Shown one piece after another: positions 15,047 to 24,181 of a stretch of 44,019 nucleotides of DNA (the stretch's first letter is position 1; the number at the start of each line of letters is the position of its first letter). The stretch is from the NCBI GenBank assembly GCA_017983975.1, contig JAGOAL010000013.1, forward strand, positions 1 through 44,019, given 5' to 3'. This DNA comes from Flavobacterium sp. (GTDB taxonomy: Bacteria > Bacteroidota > Bacteroidia > Flavobacteriales > Flavobacteriaceae). The notes below the pieces were generated by a model. It searched no databases and was not told the DNA's origin. It worked only from the letters and a program-made list of their open reading frames with translations. A program made the translations under genes and the position numbers.

Positions 15047-16564
15047 ATGAAACAATTAAAATTATCCTTTCTATTGTGTTTTATAACAATAGTAACTTTT
15101 GCCCAAACTACCAAACAAGATGGTCATGTAACACTACTAAAAAAGAACGGCGAAAAAGCAAAAACCACCATGGCTACTAACACTTCTACCGATTATGTAG
15201 GTCATGTTACTTTATTACGCTTTTCACAACTATACCTTGGTGGTGGTTTGCAAATGCCAAGCAGCACAACCAAAGAAGGAGCTAATTCCGTAAACGGTAT
15301 CGACTTCAATATTGGCTATTATCATCCTATTTGGGCATGGGAAAAAAGCATGATTTCCTTAGGTCTTAATGCAGAGTTGGGATATTCTATGGGTAATGGT
15401 GATTATGTTTTAAACAATCAATACACTATTTATAACTTAAATGGGCAATTACAACCACCAACTGTTCAAGAAAAAGGAAGTGGTTCTCCAAAAGCTCAAG
15501 GTTTTAGAGGTGCGGCAGGTTTACAACTCAATGTGCATTTGGGCGATAAGTTTACGTTATCACCAATTATTAATACAGGATATTTAAGCACTACCCACAA
15601 ATCTTTCTCGGTAACGGAAACCGTTTATTATAATGGTTCAGCATATAATTATGATTTACTTTCTCAAAAAGAAAGCAAAACATCAGGTTTAGGTATTTTA
15701 CCAAAACTACGCATGACCTACAACATTACCCCAAGAATAGGCATTTGGCTAGAAGGAAACTACACCATGGGACCAAAAATTAAAACCGAAGTAACCACTT
15801 TTGCACCAGAATCAAGCGCAGGTGTTGATGGTACTTACACACTTTCGAAATTTGAAAATGGTAAATATACCACTTCGAAAAGAGAAACGAGTTATAGTGC
15901 TGTAGGTGTAAATGGTGGGATTGTTTTTAGTTTGGGGAAACCGAAAGGAGATAAACCCACAGTTGGGACTTTAAATCCACCTCCAACTACCAATCCAAAT
16001 CCTCCATTGTCAACACCAACAACAAGTGGTGGAACTGTTCCAACAAAATCATTACAAAAGCCCATCAATCGAAGTGTTCCACGTTGGGGACGATACACAA
16101 CAAATATTAATGGTTGTGAACATGGCGGAGTATATTGTTTAAAAAATAGATTATTTACTGAAAATATAAAATTGGAAAGTGATGAATCTATTAACGAAAC
16201 AACTGTTGAGTTAATTGATAATACCATTTTAGTAAAATTAATTGCAATAGAAAGTAATATTAATAGTGAGACTATTGATGATTTTAGAAAAAACAAAGTT
16301 TCATTAGAAAACAATATAATTCCAATTGATATTCTAAATGAATGGCTTTCCTCTGTAAATCTACCAACACAAAAAAAGAGTATTACTATTAAAAAAGAAG
16401 ATAGAAAATATCTAATTAATGAAACTTTTAATAAAGATAAAAAGGTTTCAATAATTGAGAGTTATGAAAATGCTACAATTAAAATTTATGGTAAAGAATA
16501 TAATTTAAAGGTAATTACAACCAGCGAGAGAGGAACAGGCTCACCAAGATCACAAGGTTTTTAA
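15047..16564 (+). CDS. Outer-membrane beta-barrel-like protein with C-terminal extension
   Basis: 505 residues. Signal peptide 1-19 (SFLLCFITIVTFA). Residues about 55-305 look like a porin-type barrel: alternating strands, aromatic girdle residues, and Gly/Asn turns (RFSQLYLGGGLQMP, LSPIINTGYLSTTH, RIGIWLEGNYTMG, VGVNGGIVFSLGKP). A Pro/Thr-rich linker follows at about 310-330, then a separate 170-residue domain of unknown type with an RWGRYTTNINGCEHGGVYC start. Two short motifs occur twice: GHVTLL (near 26 and 52) and GSGSPKAQGF / GTGSPRSQGF (near 144 and at the very C-terminus). Function unknown. It is divergent from the signalling operon and followed 31 bp later by a lipoprotein gene. Confidence 0.7.
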   Translation: MKQLKLSFLLCFITIVTFAQTTKQDGHVTLLKKNGEKAKTTMATNTSTDYVGHVTLLRFSQLYLGGGLQMPSSTTKEGANSVNGIDFNIGYYHPIWAWEKSMISLGLNAELGYSMGNGDYVLNNQYTIYNLNGQLQPPTVQEKGSGSPKAQGFRGAAGLQLNVHLGDKFTLSPIINTGYLSTTHKSFSVTETVYYNGSAYNYDLLSQKESKTSGLGILPKLRMTYNITPRIGIWLEGNYTMGPKIKTEVTTFAPESSAGVDGTYTLSKFENGKYTTSKRETSYSAVGVNGGIVFSLGKPKGDKPTVGTLNPPPTTNPNPPLSTPTTSGGTVPTKSLQKPINRSVPRWGRYTTNINGCEHGGVYCLKNRLFTENIKLESDESINETTVELIDNTILVKLIAIESNINSETIDDFRKNKVSLENNIIPIDILNEWLSSVNLPTQKKSITIKKEDRKYLINETFNKDKKVSIIESYENATIKIYGKEYNLKVITTSERGTGSPRSQGF

Positions 16565-16595
16565 TAAAAATATTTTACAACTAAAATTTAAAATT

Positions 16596-17609
16596 ATGAA
16601 AACAAATTTATTAAAATTTACTGTATTGAGCTTGCTTATTTCTATTGGAATTAGTTGTTCAGATAATGATGAACCAAATCCAACACCAAGTTGTCAAAAC
16701 ACTGATATTTTGGGTATAATATTTAACCCCGCAGATATTGGAAATGCTGGAAGTTCTCAATTATTCGGATATTTAAACAATGCTACTTCAACATCTACAT
16801 TAAATACAATTAGTACAATTAGTGTAACTAATCCTACCACACCTACTTATTTGCAAATGTCATCTACCAATAATGCAGTTTACAATTCTATAAATGGAGA
16901 ATATAAATTAGTAATAGCAGAAGAACGAAGAATGATAACCTTAAATTCATCAGGTGCAATAACACACACTCCAATTGTAACGGGTTTACCGTCTCCTGAT
17001 ATTACAAATGCCCCAGTTTATTTGAATGGCAATTTGTTTTTTGGTCATGTTTCAAATGCATCTAGTGATTTATTATTTGACGTTTTGGACAGCAATTTTA
17101 TGTCGGTTAAAACAATATTAATTCCAGCAGCAAATTTGAGTGGTAATAATGATTGGACCTTTACATCTGCAACCAATGGCGTAGATGAATTATACTTTGC
17201 TGTTGCAAACAATATTATTATTTATAATACTGTTACAAATACCATTTCCGCTAATATGGTTACAGGAGGACCAATTCCATCAGGAACTATTATTGGATTA
17301 GAGTTTAAAGAAAATGATAAATTATATGCTTTGCATGAAGATTGGATTAGTTCATTAGTAGAATTAAATATAACTAATCCAACTTCAATTACAAAAACTA
17401 CAGTAATTGATTTAGATTTTCATATCAATTATCAATATTGTAGCACTACTTATAATGAATGTAATCAAAAATATTATTTATCTACATTAGCTCCTTTTAC
17501 AAGTGGAATTTTTTCAAGAAACTTGCGAATTGATTTAGCAGGAACTCCCACAATCGTAGAAGATTTTACAACTTTAGGATGGATTGTAGGTATGACATTA
17601 AAAAAATAA
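16596..17609 (+). CDS. Secreted lipoprotein, probable beta-propeller-like, unknown function
   Basis: 337 residues with a lipoprotein signal ending ISIGISC, so Cys21 would be lipidated; the SDNDEPNP that follows is the acidic and asparagine-rich stretch common in surface-exposed flavobacterial lipoproteins. The mature part repeats short beta-rich blocks (YNSINGEYKLVIAEERRMI, NLFFGHVSNASSDLLFDVL, DELYFAVANNIIIYNTV), consistent with a propeller-like fold. No named family recognised. It starts 31 bp after the outer-membrane protein gene and probably shares its transcript. Confidence 0.7.
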   Translation: MKTNLLKFTVLSLLISIGISCSDNDEPNPTPSCQNTDILGIIFNPADIGNAGSSQLFGYLNNATSTSTLNTISTISVTNPTTPTYLQMSSTNNAVYNSINGEYKLVIAEERRMITLNSSGAITHTPIVTGLPSPDITNAPVYLNGNLFFGHVSNASSDLLFDVLDSNFMSVKTILIPAANLSGNNDWTFTSATNGVDELYFAVANNIIIYNTVTNTISANMVTGGPIPSGTIIGLEFKENDKLYALHEDWISSLVELNITNPTSITKTTVIDLDFHINYQYCSTTYNECNQKYYLSTLAPFTSGIFSRNLRIDLAGTPTIVEDFTTLGWIVGMTLKK

Positions 17610-17612
17610 CAC

Positions 17613-17672
17613 TAGAAGTCATTGCAATTTGAGCCAATTTATTATTAGTTGCGGTGGTTTTTCAAATTTTAG
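17613..17672 (+). pseudogene. 60-bp scrap of a MATE exporter gene
   Basis: Matches 11461-11520 of the MATE gene at 56 of 60 positions (mismatches at 11479, 11501, 11503 and 11518) and nowhere beyond. In the MATE frame it would read EVIAI then a TGA stop (TCA changed to TGA), then ANLLLVAVVFQI. It begins 3 bp after the lipoprotein stop codon and fills two thirds of the 94-bp gap before meaB. Confidence 0.85.
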
Positions 17673-17703
17673 TAAAAAGTGATTAGATTTAAAGAATAGC
17701 TAA

Positions 17704-18792
17704 TTACGCTTTATTAAAATACTGTTCCAATAAACTCATAGCCGCTGCAAAAGGTGAAATTTGATTATTTAGAACGGCTTTTTTATTTTCTTCCAATAGT
17801 TGACTAACATTCGGATGATTATAAAAGTGCGATTTCAATTGTTCGTTTATCGTTTCCATCATCCAAAATTGGTTTTGATTTTGACGTTTTTCTTCGAAAT
17901 AATGATTTGATTTTACCCATTCAAAATACTCAGAAATTATTTCCCAAATGGCATCAATTCCGGTTTTTTCATAAGCACTACATGTCGTCACTTTTGGCAT
18001 CCAACCCGAAGATTTAGCTGGAAATAAATGTAATGCTCTACTAAATTCAGTTTTCGCTAATTTGGCTTTAGCAATATTATCACCATCAGCTTTATTGATT
18101 ACAATGGTATCGGCCATTTCCATAATGCCACGTTTAATGCCTTGTAATTCATCACCAGCACCTGAAATTTTCAATAACAAAAAGAAATCAACCATACTGT
18201 GAACAGCGGTTTCACTTTGCCCTACTCCAACGGTTTCAATAATGATTGTATCAAATCCACAAGCTTCACACAAAATGATAGTTTCACGGGTTTTTCTGGC
18301 AACACCACCTAATGTATCACCCGAAGCGCTTGGTCGGATGTAGGCATTTTCATCTTTTACTAACTCTTCCATTCGGGTTTTGTCGCCTAAAATACTTCCG
18401 TGACTAATGGACGAACTTGGATCTACCGCTAAAACAGCCACTTTTTTTCCTATCGAAGTGAGATATTTTCCAAAAGCTTCTATAAACGTACTTTTCCCAA
18501 CTCCAGGGACACCAGTAATTCCAATACGAACCGAATTATTTGCATGAGGCAAACAACCTTTTATAACTTCATTCGCTTTAGCTAAATGTTCAGGATTGGT
18601 ACTTTCAACCAAAGTAATAGCGCGACTTAAAGCAGTTTTATCACCTTTCAAAATTCCCGAAATTAAATCGTTTGCGGTGGGTTGATGTTTTCTAAACTGT
18701 TGAATTTGTTGAGCAACAAGACTACTCACGACTTCAGGTTGTTCCACGCCGTGAATTTCAGTAAGTGCAGATTTTTTATTACTTTTACTCAA
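17704..18792 (-). CDS. meaB: MeaB: methylmalonyl-CoA mutase-associated GTPase
   Basis: 362 residues from a TTG start at 18792 (SKSNKKSALTEI follows). An ATG lies at 18834, but starting there would leave only 9 bp between divergent start codons, and homologues, as I recall them, begin near the TTG. G-domain motifs: Walker A GVPGVGKST, switch and metal ligands AVDPSSSISHGSILGDKTRM, ETVGVGQSE and base-recognition NKADGD. MeaB gates loading of adenosylcobalamin into the mutase and protects it from inactivation. Its partner mutA is at 42540 and a cobalamin adenosyltransferase is at 24546, all unlinked. Confidence 0.95.
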   Translation of the reverse strand: MSKSNKKSALTEIHGVEQPEVVSSLVAQQIQQFRKHQPTANDLISGILKGDKTALSRAITLVESTNPEHLAKANEVIKGCLPHANNSVRIGITGVPGVGKSTFIEAFGKYLTSIGKKVAVLAVDPSSSISHGSILGDKTRMEELVKDENAYIRPSASGDTLGGVARKTRETIILCEACGFDTIIIETVGVGQSETAVHSMVDFFLLLKISGAGDELQGIKRGIMEMADTIVINKADGDNIAKAKLAKTEFSRALHLFPAKSSGWMPKVTTCSAYEKTGIDAIWEIISEYFEWVKSNHYFEEKRQNQNQFWMMETINEQLKSHFYNHPNVSQLLEENKKAVLNNQISPFAAAMSLLEQYFNKA

Positions 18793-18843
18793 GAAAAAAA
18801 GTTTTATTTTGTAAATGTAGCAAATTTTATCCATTCAAAACTA

Positions 18844-20250
18844 ATGAATTTAAATCCTGAAATACTTTCTGAACTTGAAAAAATTGTCGGCCCATCCTAT
18901 ATTTTTACCGATGAAGCTACTCGTAGAACCTATGGCCAAGACGAAACAGAAGATTTGAGTTTTCCACCTCAGGTAGTGGTAAAACCAGCTAATACAGAAG
19001 AAGTAGCCCAAATTTTAAAAATTTCAAACACGTATAAAATTCCTACTGTTCCTATTGGAGCACGTACCGGTTTAAGTGGCGGTGCTTTATCCATTTTTGG
19101 AGGAATTGGAATTTCAATGGAACGATTCAATAAAATCATTGAAATTGACGAACAAAATTTACAAATTACAACCGAACCAGGAGTAATTACTCAAGTTTTG
19201 CGTGAAGCAGTTGCAGAAAAAGGACTTCTTTATCCTGTAGATCCAAGTAGCATGGGAAGTTGTTGGATTGGTGGCAATATTGCCGAAAATTCAGGTGGCG
19301 CAAGGGCATTAAAATATGGCGTTACCAAAGATTATGTACTGAATCTTGAAGTGGTTTTACCAACAGGAGATGTTATTTGGACTGGAGCAAATACCTTAAA
19401 AAATTCGACAGGATACAATCTAACGCAATTAATGGTGGGTAGTGAAGGTACTTTAGGAATTGTAACTAAAATTGTACTCAAATTAATCCCTCAAAATAAA
19501 CATAACGTATTATTATTAGTTCCCTTTTATAAAGCAGAACAAGCCTGTGAAGCAGTTTCGGCTATTTTTAGAGCAGGAATCGTACCTAGTGCGTTGGAAT
19601 TTATGGAACGTGATGCGATTGATTGGACATTGAAATTTGTTGACGGATTAAATGTGAAAGTGAACGACAACATTCAGGCGCATTTGTTAATTGAAGTTGA
19701 CGGCAATTATCCTGAAGTATTAATGCAAGAAGCGGAGCAAATTTTAACTGTAGTTGAGCAATTTGAAATAGATGAAGTATTATTTGCAGATACCGAAGAA
19801 CAAAAAAACGCCCTCTGGAAAATGCGTCGTTCTGTGGCGGAAGCTGTAAAAGCAAATTCGATTTATAAAGAAGAAGACACGGTTGTACCAAGATATGAAT
19901 TGCCAAAATTATTAAAAGGCATCAAAGAAATCGGAACAAAATATGGATTTCAATCGGTGTGTTATGGCCATGCAGGCGATGGAAATTTGCATGTAAATAT
20001 CATCAAAGGAACTATGACCGATGACAATTGGAAAACAGAAGTTCCCAAAGGAATTCGTGAAATTTTTGAGTTAACCGTTAGTCTAAAAGGAACTTTATCT
20101 GGTGAACACGGCATAGGATTAGTACAAAAAAACTATATGGATATTGCGTTTTCAAAAGTGCATCTAGAATTATTGGAACGCATTAAAGCTATTTTTGATC
20201 CTAATAACATATTGAATCCTGGGAAGATTTTTCCTGATGCTTCAAATTAA
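18844..20250 (+). CDS. FAD-linked oxidase, GlcD / D-lactate dehydrogenase type
   Basis: 468 residues from MNLNPEIL at 18844; the longer frame from 18682 would run antisense through the start of meaB. PCMH-type FAD-binding domain at about 30-215 with the PIGARTGLSGGA and GGNIAENSGGARALKYGVT motifs; C-terminal cap with CYGHAGDGNLHVNI and SGEHGIGLVQ. It oxidises a 2-hydroxy acid such as glycolate or D-lactate and passes electrons to quinone or a partner subunit. No iron-sulphur partner gene is adjacent. Its stop overlaps the convergent 20247 gene. Confidence 0.92.
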   Translation: MNLNPEILSELEKIVGPSYIFTDEATRRTYGQDETEDLSFPPQVVVKPANTEEVAQILKISNTYKIPTVPIGARTGLSGGALSIFGGIGISMERFNKIIEIDEQNLQITTEPGVITQVLREAVAEKGLLYPVDPSSMGSCWIGGNIAENSGGARALKYGVTKDYVLNLEVVLPTGDVIWTGANTLKNSTGYNLTQLMVGSEGTLGIVTKIVLKLIPQNKHNVLLLVPFYKAEQACEAVSAIFRAGIVPSALEFMERDAIDWTLKFVDGLNVKVNDNIQAHLLIEVDGNYPEVLMQEAEQILTVVEQFEIDEVLFADTEEQKNALWKMRRSVAEAVKANSIYKEEDTVVPRYELPKLLKGIKEIGTKYGFQSVCYGHAGDGNLHVNIIKGTMTDDNWKTEVPKGIREIFELTVSLKGTLSGEHGIGLVQKNYMDIAFSKVHLELLERIKAIFDPNNILNPGKIFPDASN

Positions 20251-20660
20251 TTATTAGCTAGGAAGTCTATTAAATTTTGATCCGCATTTTTAAACGTTGG
20301 CGCTTGTTCAATAATACTGGCCACTCGTTTTTTGTTTAATTTCATTGTAATATCAGCTTCAGTAGTAAATAATAAAGCGGATAAAAACGGGTTATTCATG
20401 TGCGGAATTAATTCGGATTCTAAATCGTCTAAATTGCAGATTTTTATCACTTCTTGCTTTTCAGTCGTGTAAATTTTATACGTCATCGAAAGTTTTAAAA
20501 CTTTTTCTTCCACTATAGTTTTTACATAAATGTTTTGCAGTTCGGGTTTTCCAACGGTTTTAGCCAACGTTAATTTAGCAAAAGTACCAGCTGCGATACT
20601 TGCTCTAACTTGGTTGAAAAATTCGGTGTAAATGATGTTATTTGTTGGAATTGTTTGCAT
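20247..20660 (-). CDS. Conserved protein resembling the N-terminal part of a methyltransferase family
   Basis: 137 residues from MQTIPTN at 20660. The frame extends to 20678, but an exact -7 element covers 20676-20683, so only the ATG at 20660 fits. The blocks GTFAKLTLAKTVGKPELQNI, NPFLSALLFTTEAD and LNKKRVASIIEQAPTF recall the N-terminal region of a Bacteroidetes class I methyltransferase of about 390 residues; no SAM-binding domain follows here. This link is from memory. Its stop overlaps the stop of the FAD oxidase. Confidence 0.65.
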   Translation of the reverse strand: MQTIPTNNIIYTEFFNQVRASIAAGTFAKLTLAKTVGKPELQNIYVKTIVEEKVLKLSMTYKIYTTEKQEVIKICNLDDLESELIPHMNNPFLSALLFTTEADITMKLNKKRVASIIEQAPTFKNADQNLIDFLANN

Positions 20661-20675
20661 TTTTAGAAATTTTAT

Positions 20676-20683
20676 CAAATATA
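20676..20683 (-). promoter_or_regulatory. -7 promoter element of the 20247 gene
   Basis: Minus-strand TATATTTG, exact consensus, embedded in the T-run of the secA terminator; the predicted transcript leader is only about 10 nt. Confidence 0.65.
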
Positions 20684-20686
20684 AAA

Positions 20687-20717
20687 AATCCCCAACTACT
20701 TTTGGTAATTGAGGATT
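20687..20717 (-). terminator. Terminator of secA
   Basis: Minus-strand 9-bp stem AATCCTCAA / TTGGGGATT (one G-T pair) with a 13-nt loop and a TTTTTTAT tail, 23 bp past the SecA stop. Confidence 0.85.
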
Positions 20718-20739
20718 AGTTTATTTTAAAATGAATTAA

Positions 20740-23700
20740 TTATTCGTTAACCACAACCCATTCTCCAGAAGCAATCATGCTTTCAGCTTTTTTGTATTTC
20801 ATGGTTTCGCTTTTTCCACTCATAACGTGTTTGATAGTTACGGTGTCATTACGATTAATTTTTGGCGTTTCTCTAGTAATAGTTTCAGTTACATTAGGTC
20901 TTTGACTTGCCATTTCACCCGCTCTTCTTGCTTCATTGGCAGCATCATTACCATCTAAATCTTGTTTAGATTCGGTATAATTTTGTTTTTGACGCACTTG
21001 TTTTGCTTCATGAATATCCGATGGGTTTTGTGAAGGTAAATTTCCTTTGAATAAGAAAGAAATAACTTCTTTATTTACATCGTCTATCATTTTTTTGAAC
21101 AAGTTAAAGGCTTCAAACTTATAAATTAATAATGGATCTTTTTGTTCGTGAACTGCTAACTGAACCGATTGTTTCAATTCGTCCATTTTGCGTAAGTGCT
21201 TTTTCCAAGCTTCATCTACAATAGCTAACGTAATGTTTTTTTCAAAATCAGTCACTAATGTTTTTCCTTCAGAAGTATATGCTTTTTCTAAATCGGTAAC
21301 TACATTTAACGATTTAATTCCATCTGTAAACGGAACGATAATTCGTAAATATTGACCGTTATTATTTTCGTATACATTTTTAATTATTGGGAACGCTTCA
21401 GAAGCATTTCTTGCAATTTTATCGTTATAATGATCTAAAACTGCTTTATAGGTTTTACCAGTAATTTCTCTATCCGATAATTTTCCAAAGTCAGCCTCTG
21501 AAATTGGCGAACTAATTGAAAAATAGCGAATTAATTCAAACTCATAGTTTTTAAAATCTCCCGCTAATTTGTTTTGTTCCACAACTAATTCGCAAGTGTC
21601 ATACATCATGTTTGCGATGTCCACTTTTAATCGTTCGCCGTGTAAGGCGTGGCGTCTTCTTTTGTAAACTACTTCTCTTTGTGCATTCATTACGTCGTCA
21701 TATTCTAACAAACGTTTACGCACTCCAAAATTGTTTTCTTCTACTTTTTTCTGCGCTCTTTCGATCGATTTTGTCATCATAGAATGTTGAATTACTTCAC
21801 CTTCTTTTAGACCAATTCTATCCATTACTTTCGCTACTCTTTCCGAGCCAAATAAACGCATTAAGTTATCTTCAAGCGACACGTAGAATTGAGAACTACC
21901 CACATCTCCTTGACGACCTGCACGACCTCTTAACTGACGGTCTACACGACGTGAATCGTGACGTTCTGTTCCAATAATTGCCAAACCACCTGCTTTTTTA
22001 ACTTCGTCAGATAATTTAATATCGGTACCACGACCCGCCATATTAGTTGCAATGGTTACTACTCCTGGTTTTCCAGCTTCTGCAACAATTTCAGCCTCGC
22101 TTTTGTGCATTTTTGCATTCAATACATTGTGTTGAATACCTCTTATTTTTAACATTCGGCTTAATAATTCTGAAATCTCAACCGAAGTAGTTCCAATAAG
22201 CACCGGGCGACCTTCTTTTGATAGCTCAACAACATCTTCAATCACGGCATTGAATTTTTCACGAACCGTTCTATAAATCAAATCTTCTTTATCTTTTCGA
22301 GCCATCGGTCTATTGGTAGGAATTTCCACAACATCTAATTTGTAGATTTCCCAAAATTCACCTGCTTCAGTAACAGCAGTTCCAGTCATCCCGCCTAATT
22401 TGCTATACATACGGAAATAATTCTGTAAAGTAATCGTTGCAAAAGTTTGGGTTGCCGCTTCAATTTTTACATTTTCTTTAGCTTCAATAGCTTGATGTAA
22501 ACCGTCTGAATAACGACGACCATCCATAATACGACCTGTTTGCTCATCAACAATCATAACTTTATTGTCCATGATTACATATTCTGTGTCTTTTTCAAAT
22601 AAAGTGTAGGCTTTTAATAATTGTGTTAACGTATGAATACGTTCAGATTTTATTGAAAAGTCTTTAAATAATTCCTCTTTTCGTTCTGCTTCTGCTTCTG
22701 TAGAAAGGTTTTCTTTTTCAATTTGTGCAATTTCAGTGCCAATATCGGGTAAAACAAAGAATTGAGCATCTGTATCCTGAGATAGATATTGAATTCCGTT
22801 GTCTGTCAATTCAACCTGATTGTTTTTTTCTTCGATAACAAAATATAACGCCTCATCAATTTTTGGCATTTCTCTATTATTATCTTGCATGTATTGATTT
22901 TCTGTTTTTTGAAGTAATTGTTTTACTCCTTCTTCCGACAAGAATTTAATTAAGGCTTTACTTTTAGGCAAAGCTCTATATGAACGAAGCAAATTGAAAC
23001 CCGCTTCTTTACTGTTTCCTTCTTTAAACAAGCGTTTTGCTTCTGTTAAACAATCGGTTGCTAATTTGCGTTGTAATGTAACTAAATTATCAACTTTTGG
23101 CTTTAATTCATTGAATTCATGACGATCTCCTTGAGGTACTGGACCTGAAATAATTAATGGTGTTCTAGCATCATCTACTAAAACCGAATCGACCTCATCC
23201 ACAATAGCAAAATTGTGTTTTCTTTGCACTAAATCTTCGGGTGCATGTGCCATATTATCACGCAAATAATCAAAACCAAATTCGTTATTAGTTCCGTAGG
23301 TAATATCGGCCTCATAAGCTTTTCTTCTTTCAGGAGAGTTGGGTTGATGATTATCAATACAATCAACTGTCATTCCGTGGAATTCAAAAAGCGGTGCCTT
23401 CCAATTGCTATCACGTTTAGCTAGGTAATCATTAACGGTTACTAAGTGGACTCCGTTTCCTGTTAAAGCATTCAAATACAAAGGAAGTGTTGCTACTAAT
23501 GTTTTACCTTCACCCGTTTGCATTTCGGCAATTTTTCCTTGGTGCAATACTACTCCACCAATCAACTGAACATCGTAGTGAATCATGTCCCAAGTTATTG
23601 CTTTTCCTGCAGCGTCCCATGAGTTTGCCCAAGATGCATTTTCACCTTCAATTTTAACATATGATTTTGATGCTGATAATTCACGATCTTTTGGCGTTGC

Positions 23701-24096
23701 AGTTACCGTAATGGTTGAATTTTCTTTAAAACGACGAGCGGTTTCTTTAACCACTGCAAAGGCTTCAGGAAGAATTTCGTTTAATACCTTTTCAGAAATT
23801 TCATACGCTTCTTTTTCGATGGTATCGATTTCAGCATAAATATCTTCACGTGCATCAATGTCTTGCGTTTGTTCGGCATCTTGTTTCAAAGAAGCGATTT
23901 TTGCATCTTTTTCAGCACGGGCTTGTTGTATTTTTGATTTGAATTGGGCTGTTTTAGCACGCAATTCGTCATGAGATAATGCTTGTAAAGCACTCTCAAA
24001 AGATTTTACTTTGGTAATTAAGGGTTGAATAGCTTTTACATCTTTCTCTGATTTATCTCCTACGAAAGCTTTCAATATGGAATTTATGATACTCAT
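20740..24096 (-). CDS. secA: Preprotein translocase ATPase SecA
   Basis: 1118 residues, the long Bacteroidetes form (about 900 in E. coli). NBD1 Walker A MQTGEGKTL and DEAD-like FAIVDEVDSVLVDDARTPLIISGP; preprotein cross-linking and NBD2 regions with MAGRGTDI, ERHDSRRVDRQLRGRAGRQGD. Extra residues relative to E. coli SecA fall after the IISGP segment (about 320-460). The C-terminus is GKSETMKYKKAESMIASGEW, with no SecB-binding zinc motif. It powers Sec-dependent export at the inner membrane. Own promoter (TATATTTG) and terminator; single gene. Confidence 0.97.
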   Translation of the reverse strand: MSIINSILKAFVGDKSEKDVKAIQPLITKVKSFESALQALSHDELRAKTAQFKSKIQQARAEKDAKIASLKQDAEQTQDIDAREDIYAEIDTIEKEAYEISEKVLNEILPEAFAVVKETARRFKENSTITVTATPKDRELSASKSYVKIEGENASWANSWDAAGKAITWDMIHYDVQLIGGVVLHQGKIAEMQTGEGKTLVATLPLYLNALTGNGVHLVTVNDYLAKRDSNWKAPLFEFHGMTVDCIDNHQPNSPERRKAYEADITYGTNNEFGFDYLRDNMAHAPEDLVQRKHNFAIVDEVDSVLVDDARTPLIISGPVPQGDRHEFNELKPKVDNLVTLQRKLATDCLTEAKRLFKEGNSKEAGFNLLRSYRALPKSKALIKFLSEEGVKQLLQKTENQYMQDNNREMPKIDEALYFVIEEKNNQVELTDNGIQYLSQDTDAQFFVLPDIGTEIAQIEKENLSTEAEAERKEELFKDFSIKSERIHTLTQLLKAYTLFEKDTEYVIMDNKVMIVDEQTGRIMDGRRYSDGLHQAIEAKENVKIEAATQTFATITLQNYFRMYSKLGGMTGTAVTEAGEFWEIYKLDVVEIPTNRPMARKDKEDLIYRTVREKFNAVIEDVVELSKEGRPVLIGTTSVEISELLSRMLKIRGIQHNVLNAKMHKSEAEIVAEAGKPGVVTIATNMAGRGTDIKLSDEVKKAGGLAIIGTERHDSRRVDRQLRGRAGRQGDVGSSQFYVSLEDNLMRLFGSERVAKVMDRIGLKEGEVIQHSMMTKSIERAQKKVEENNFGVRKRLLEYDDVMNAQREVVYKRRRHALHGERLKVDIANMMYDTCELVVEQNKLAGDFKNYEFELIRYFSISSPISEADFGKLSDREITGKTYKAVLDHYNDKIARNASEAFPIIKNVYENNNGQYLRIIVPFTDGIKSLNVVTDLEKAYTSEGKTLVTDFEKNITLAIVDEAWKKHLRKMDELKQSVQLAVHEQKDPLLIYKFEAFNLFKKMIDDVNKEVISFLFKGNLPSQNPSDIHEAKQVRQKQNYTESKQDLDGNDAANEARRAGEMASQRPNVTETITRETPKINRNDTVTIKHVMSGKSETMKYKKAESMIASGEWVVVNE

Positions 24097-24119
24097 AATT
24101 ATTATTTTCTAATAGTTTG

Positions 24120-24127
24120 CAAATATA
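24120..24127 (-). promoter_or_regulatory. -7 promoter element of secA
   Basis: Minus-strand TATATTTG, exact consensus, 24 bp upstream of the secA start and directly after the preceding gene's terminator. Confidence 0.7.
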
Positions 24128-24130
24128 ACC

Positions 24131-24157
24131 AAAAAAAAAGCCTCAGTGAAGAGACTT
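24131..24157 (-). terminator. Terminator of the DUF2795 gene
   Basis: Minus-strand stem AAGTCTC / GAGGCTT (7 bp, one G-T pair), loop TTCACT, then a run of nine T. Confidence 0.8.
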
Positions 24158-24181
24158 ATTTCTGTTGTGTTTATTTATTTT

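Noticed and set aside
15892-16314. 140-codon minus-strand frame inside the outer-membrane protein gene
   Set aside because: Antisense shadow with no domain pattern; the plus-strand frame has a signal peptide and barrel pattern.
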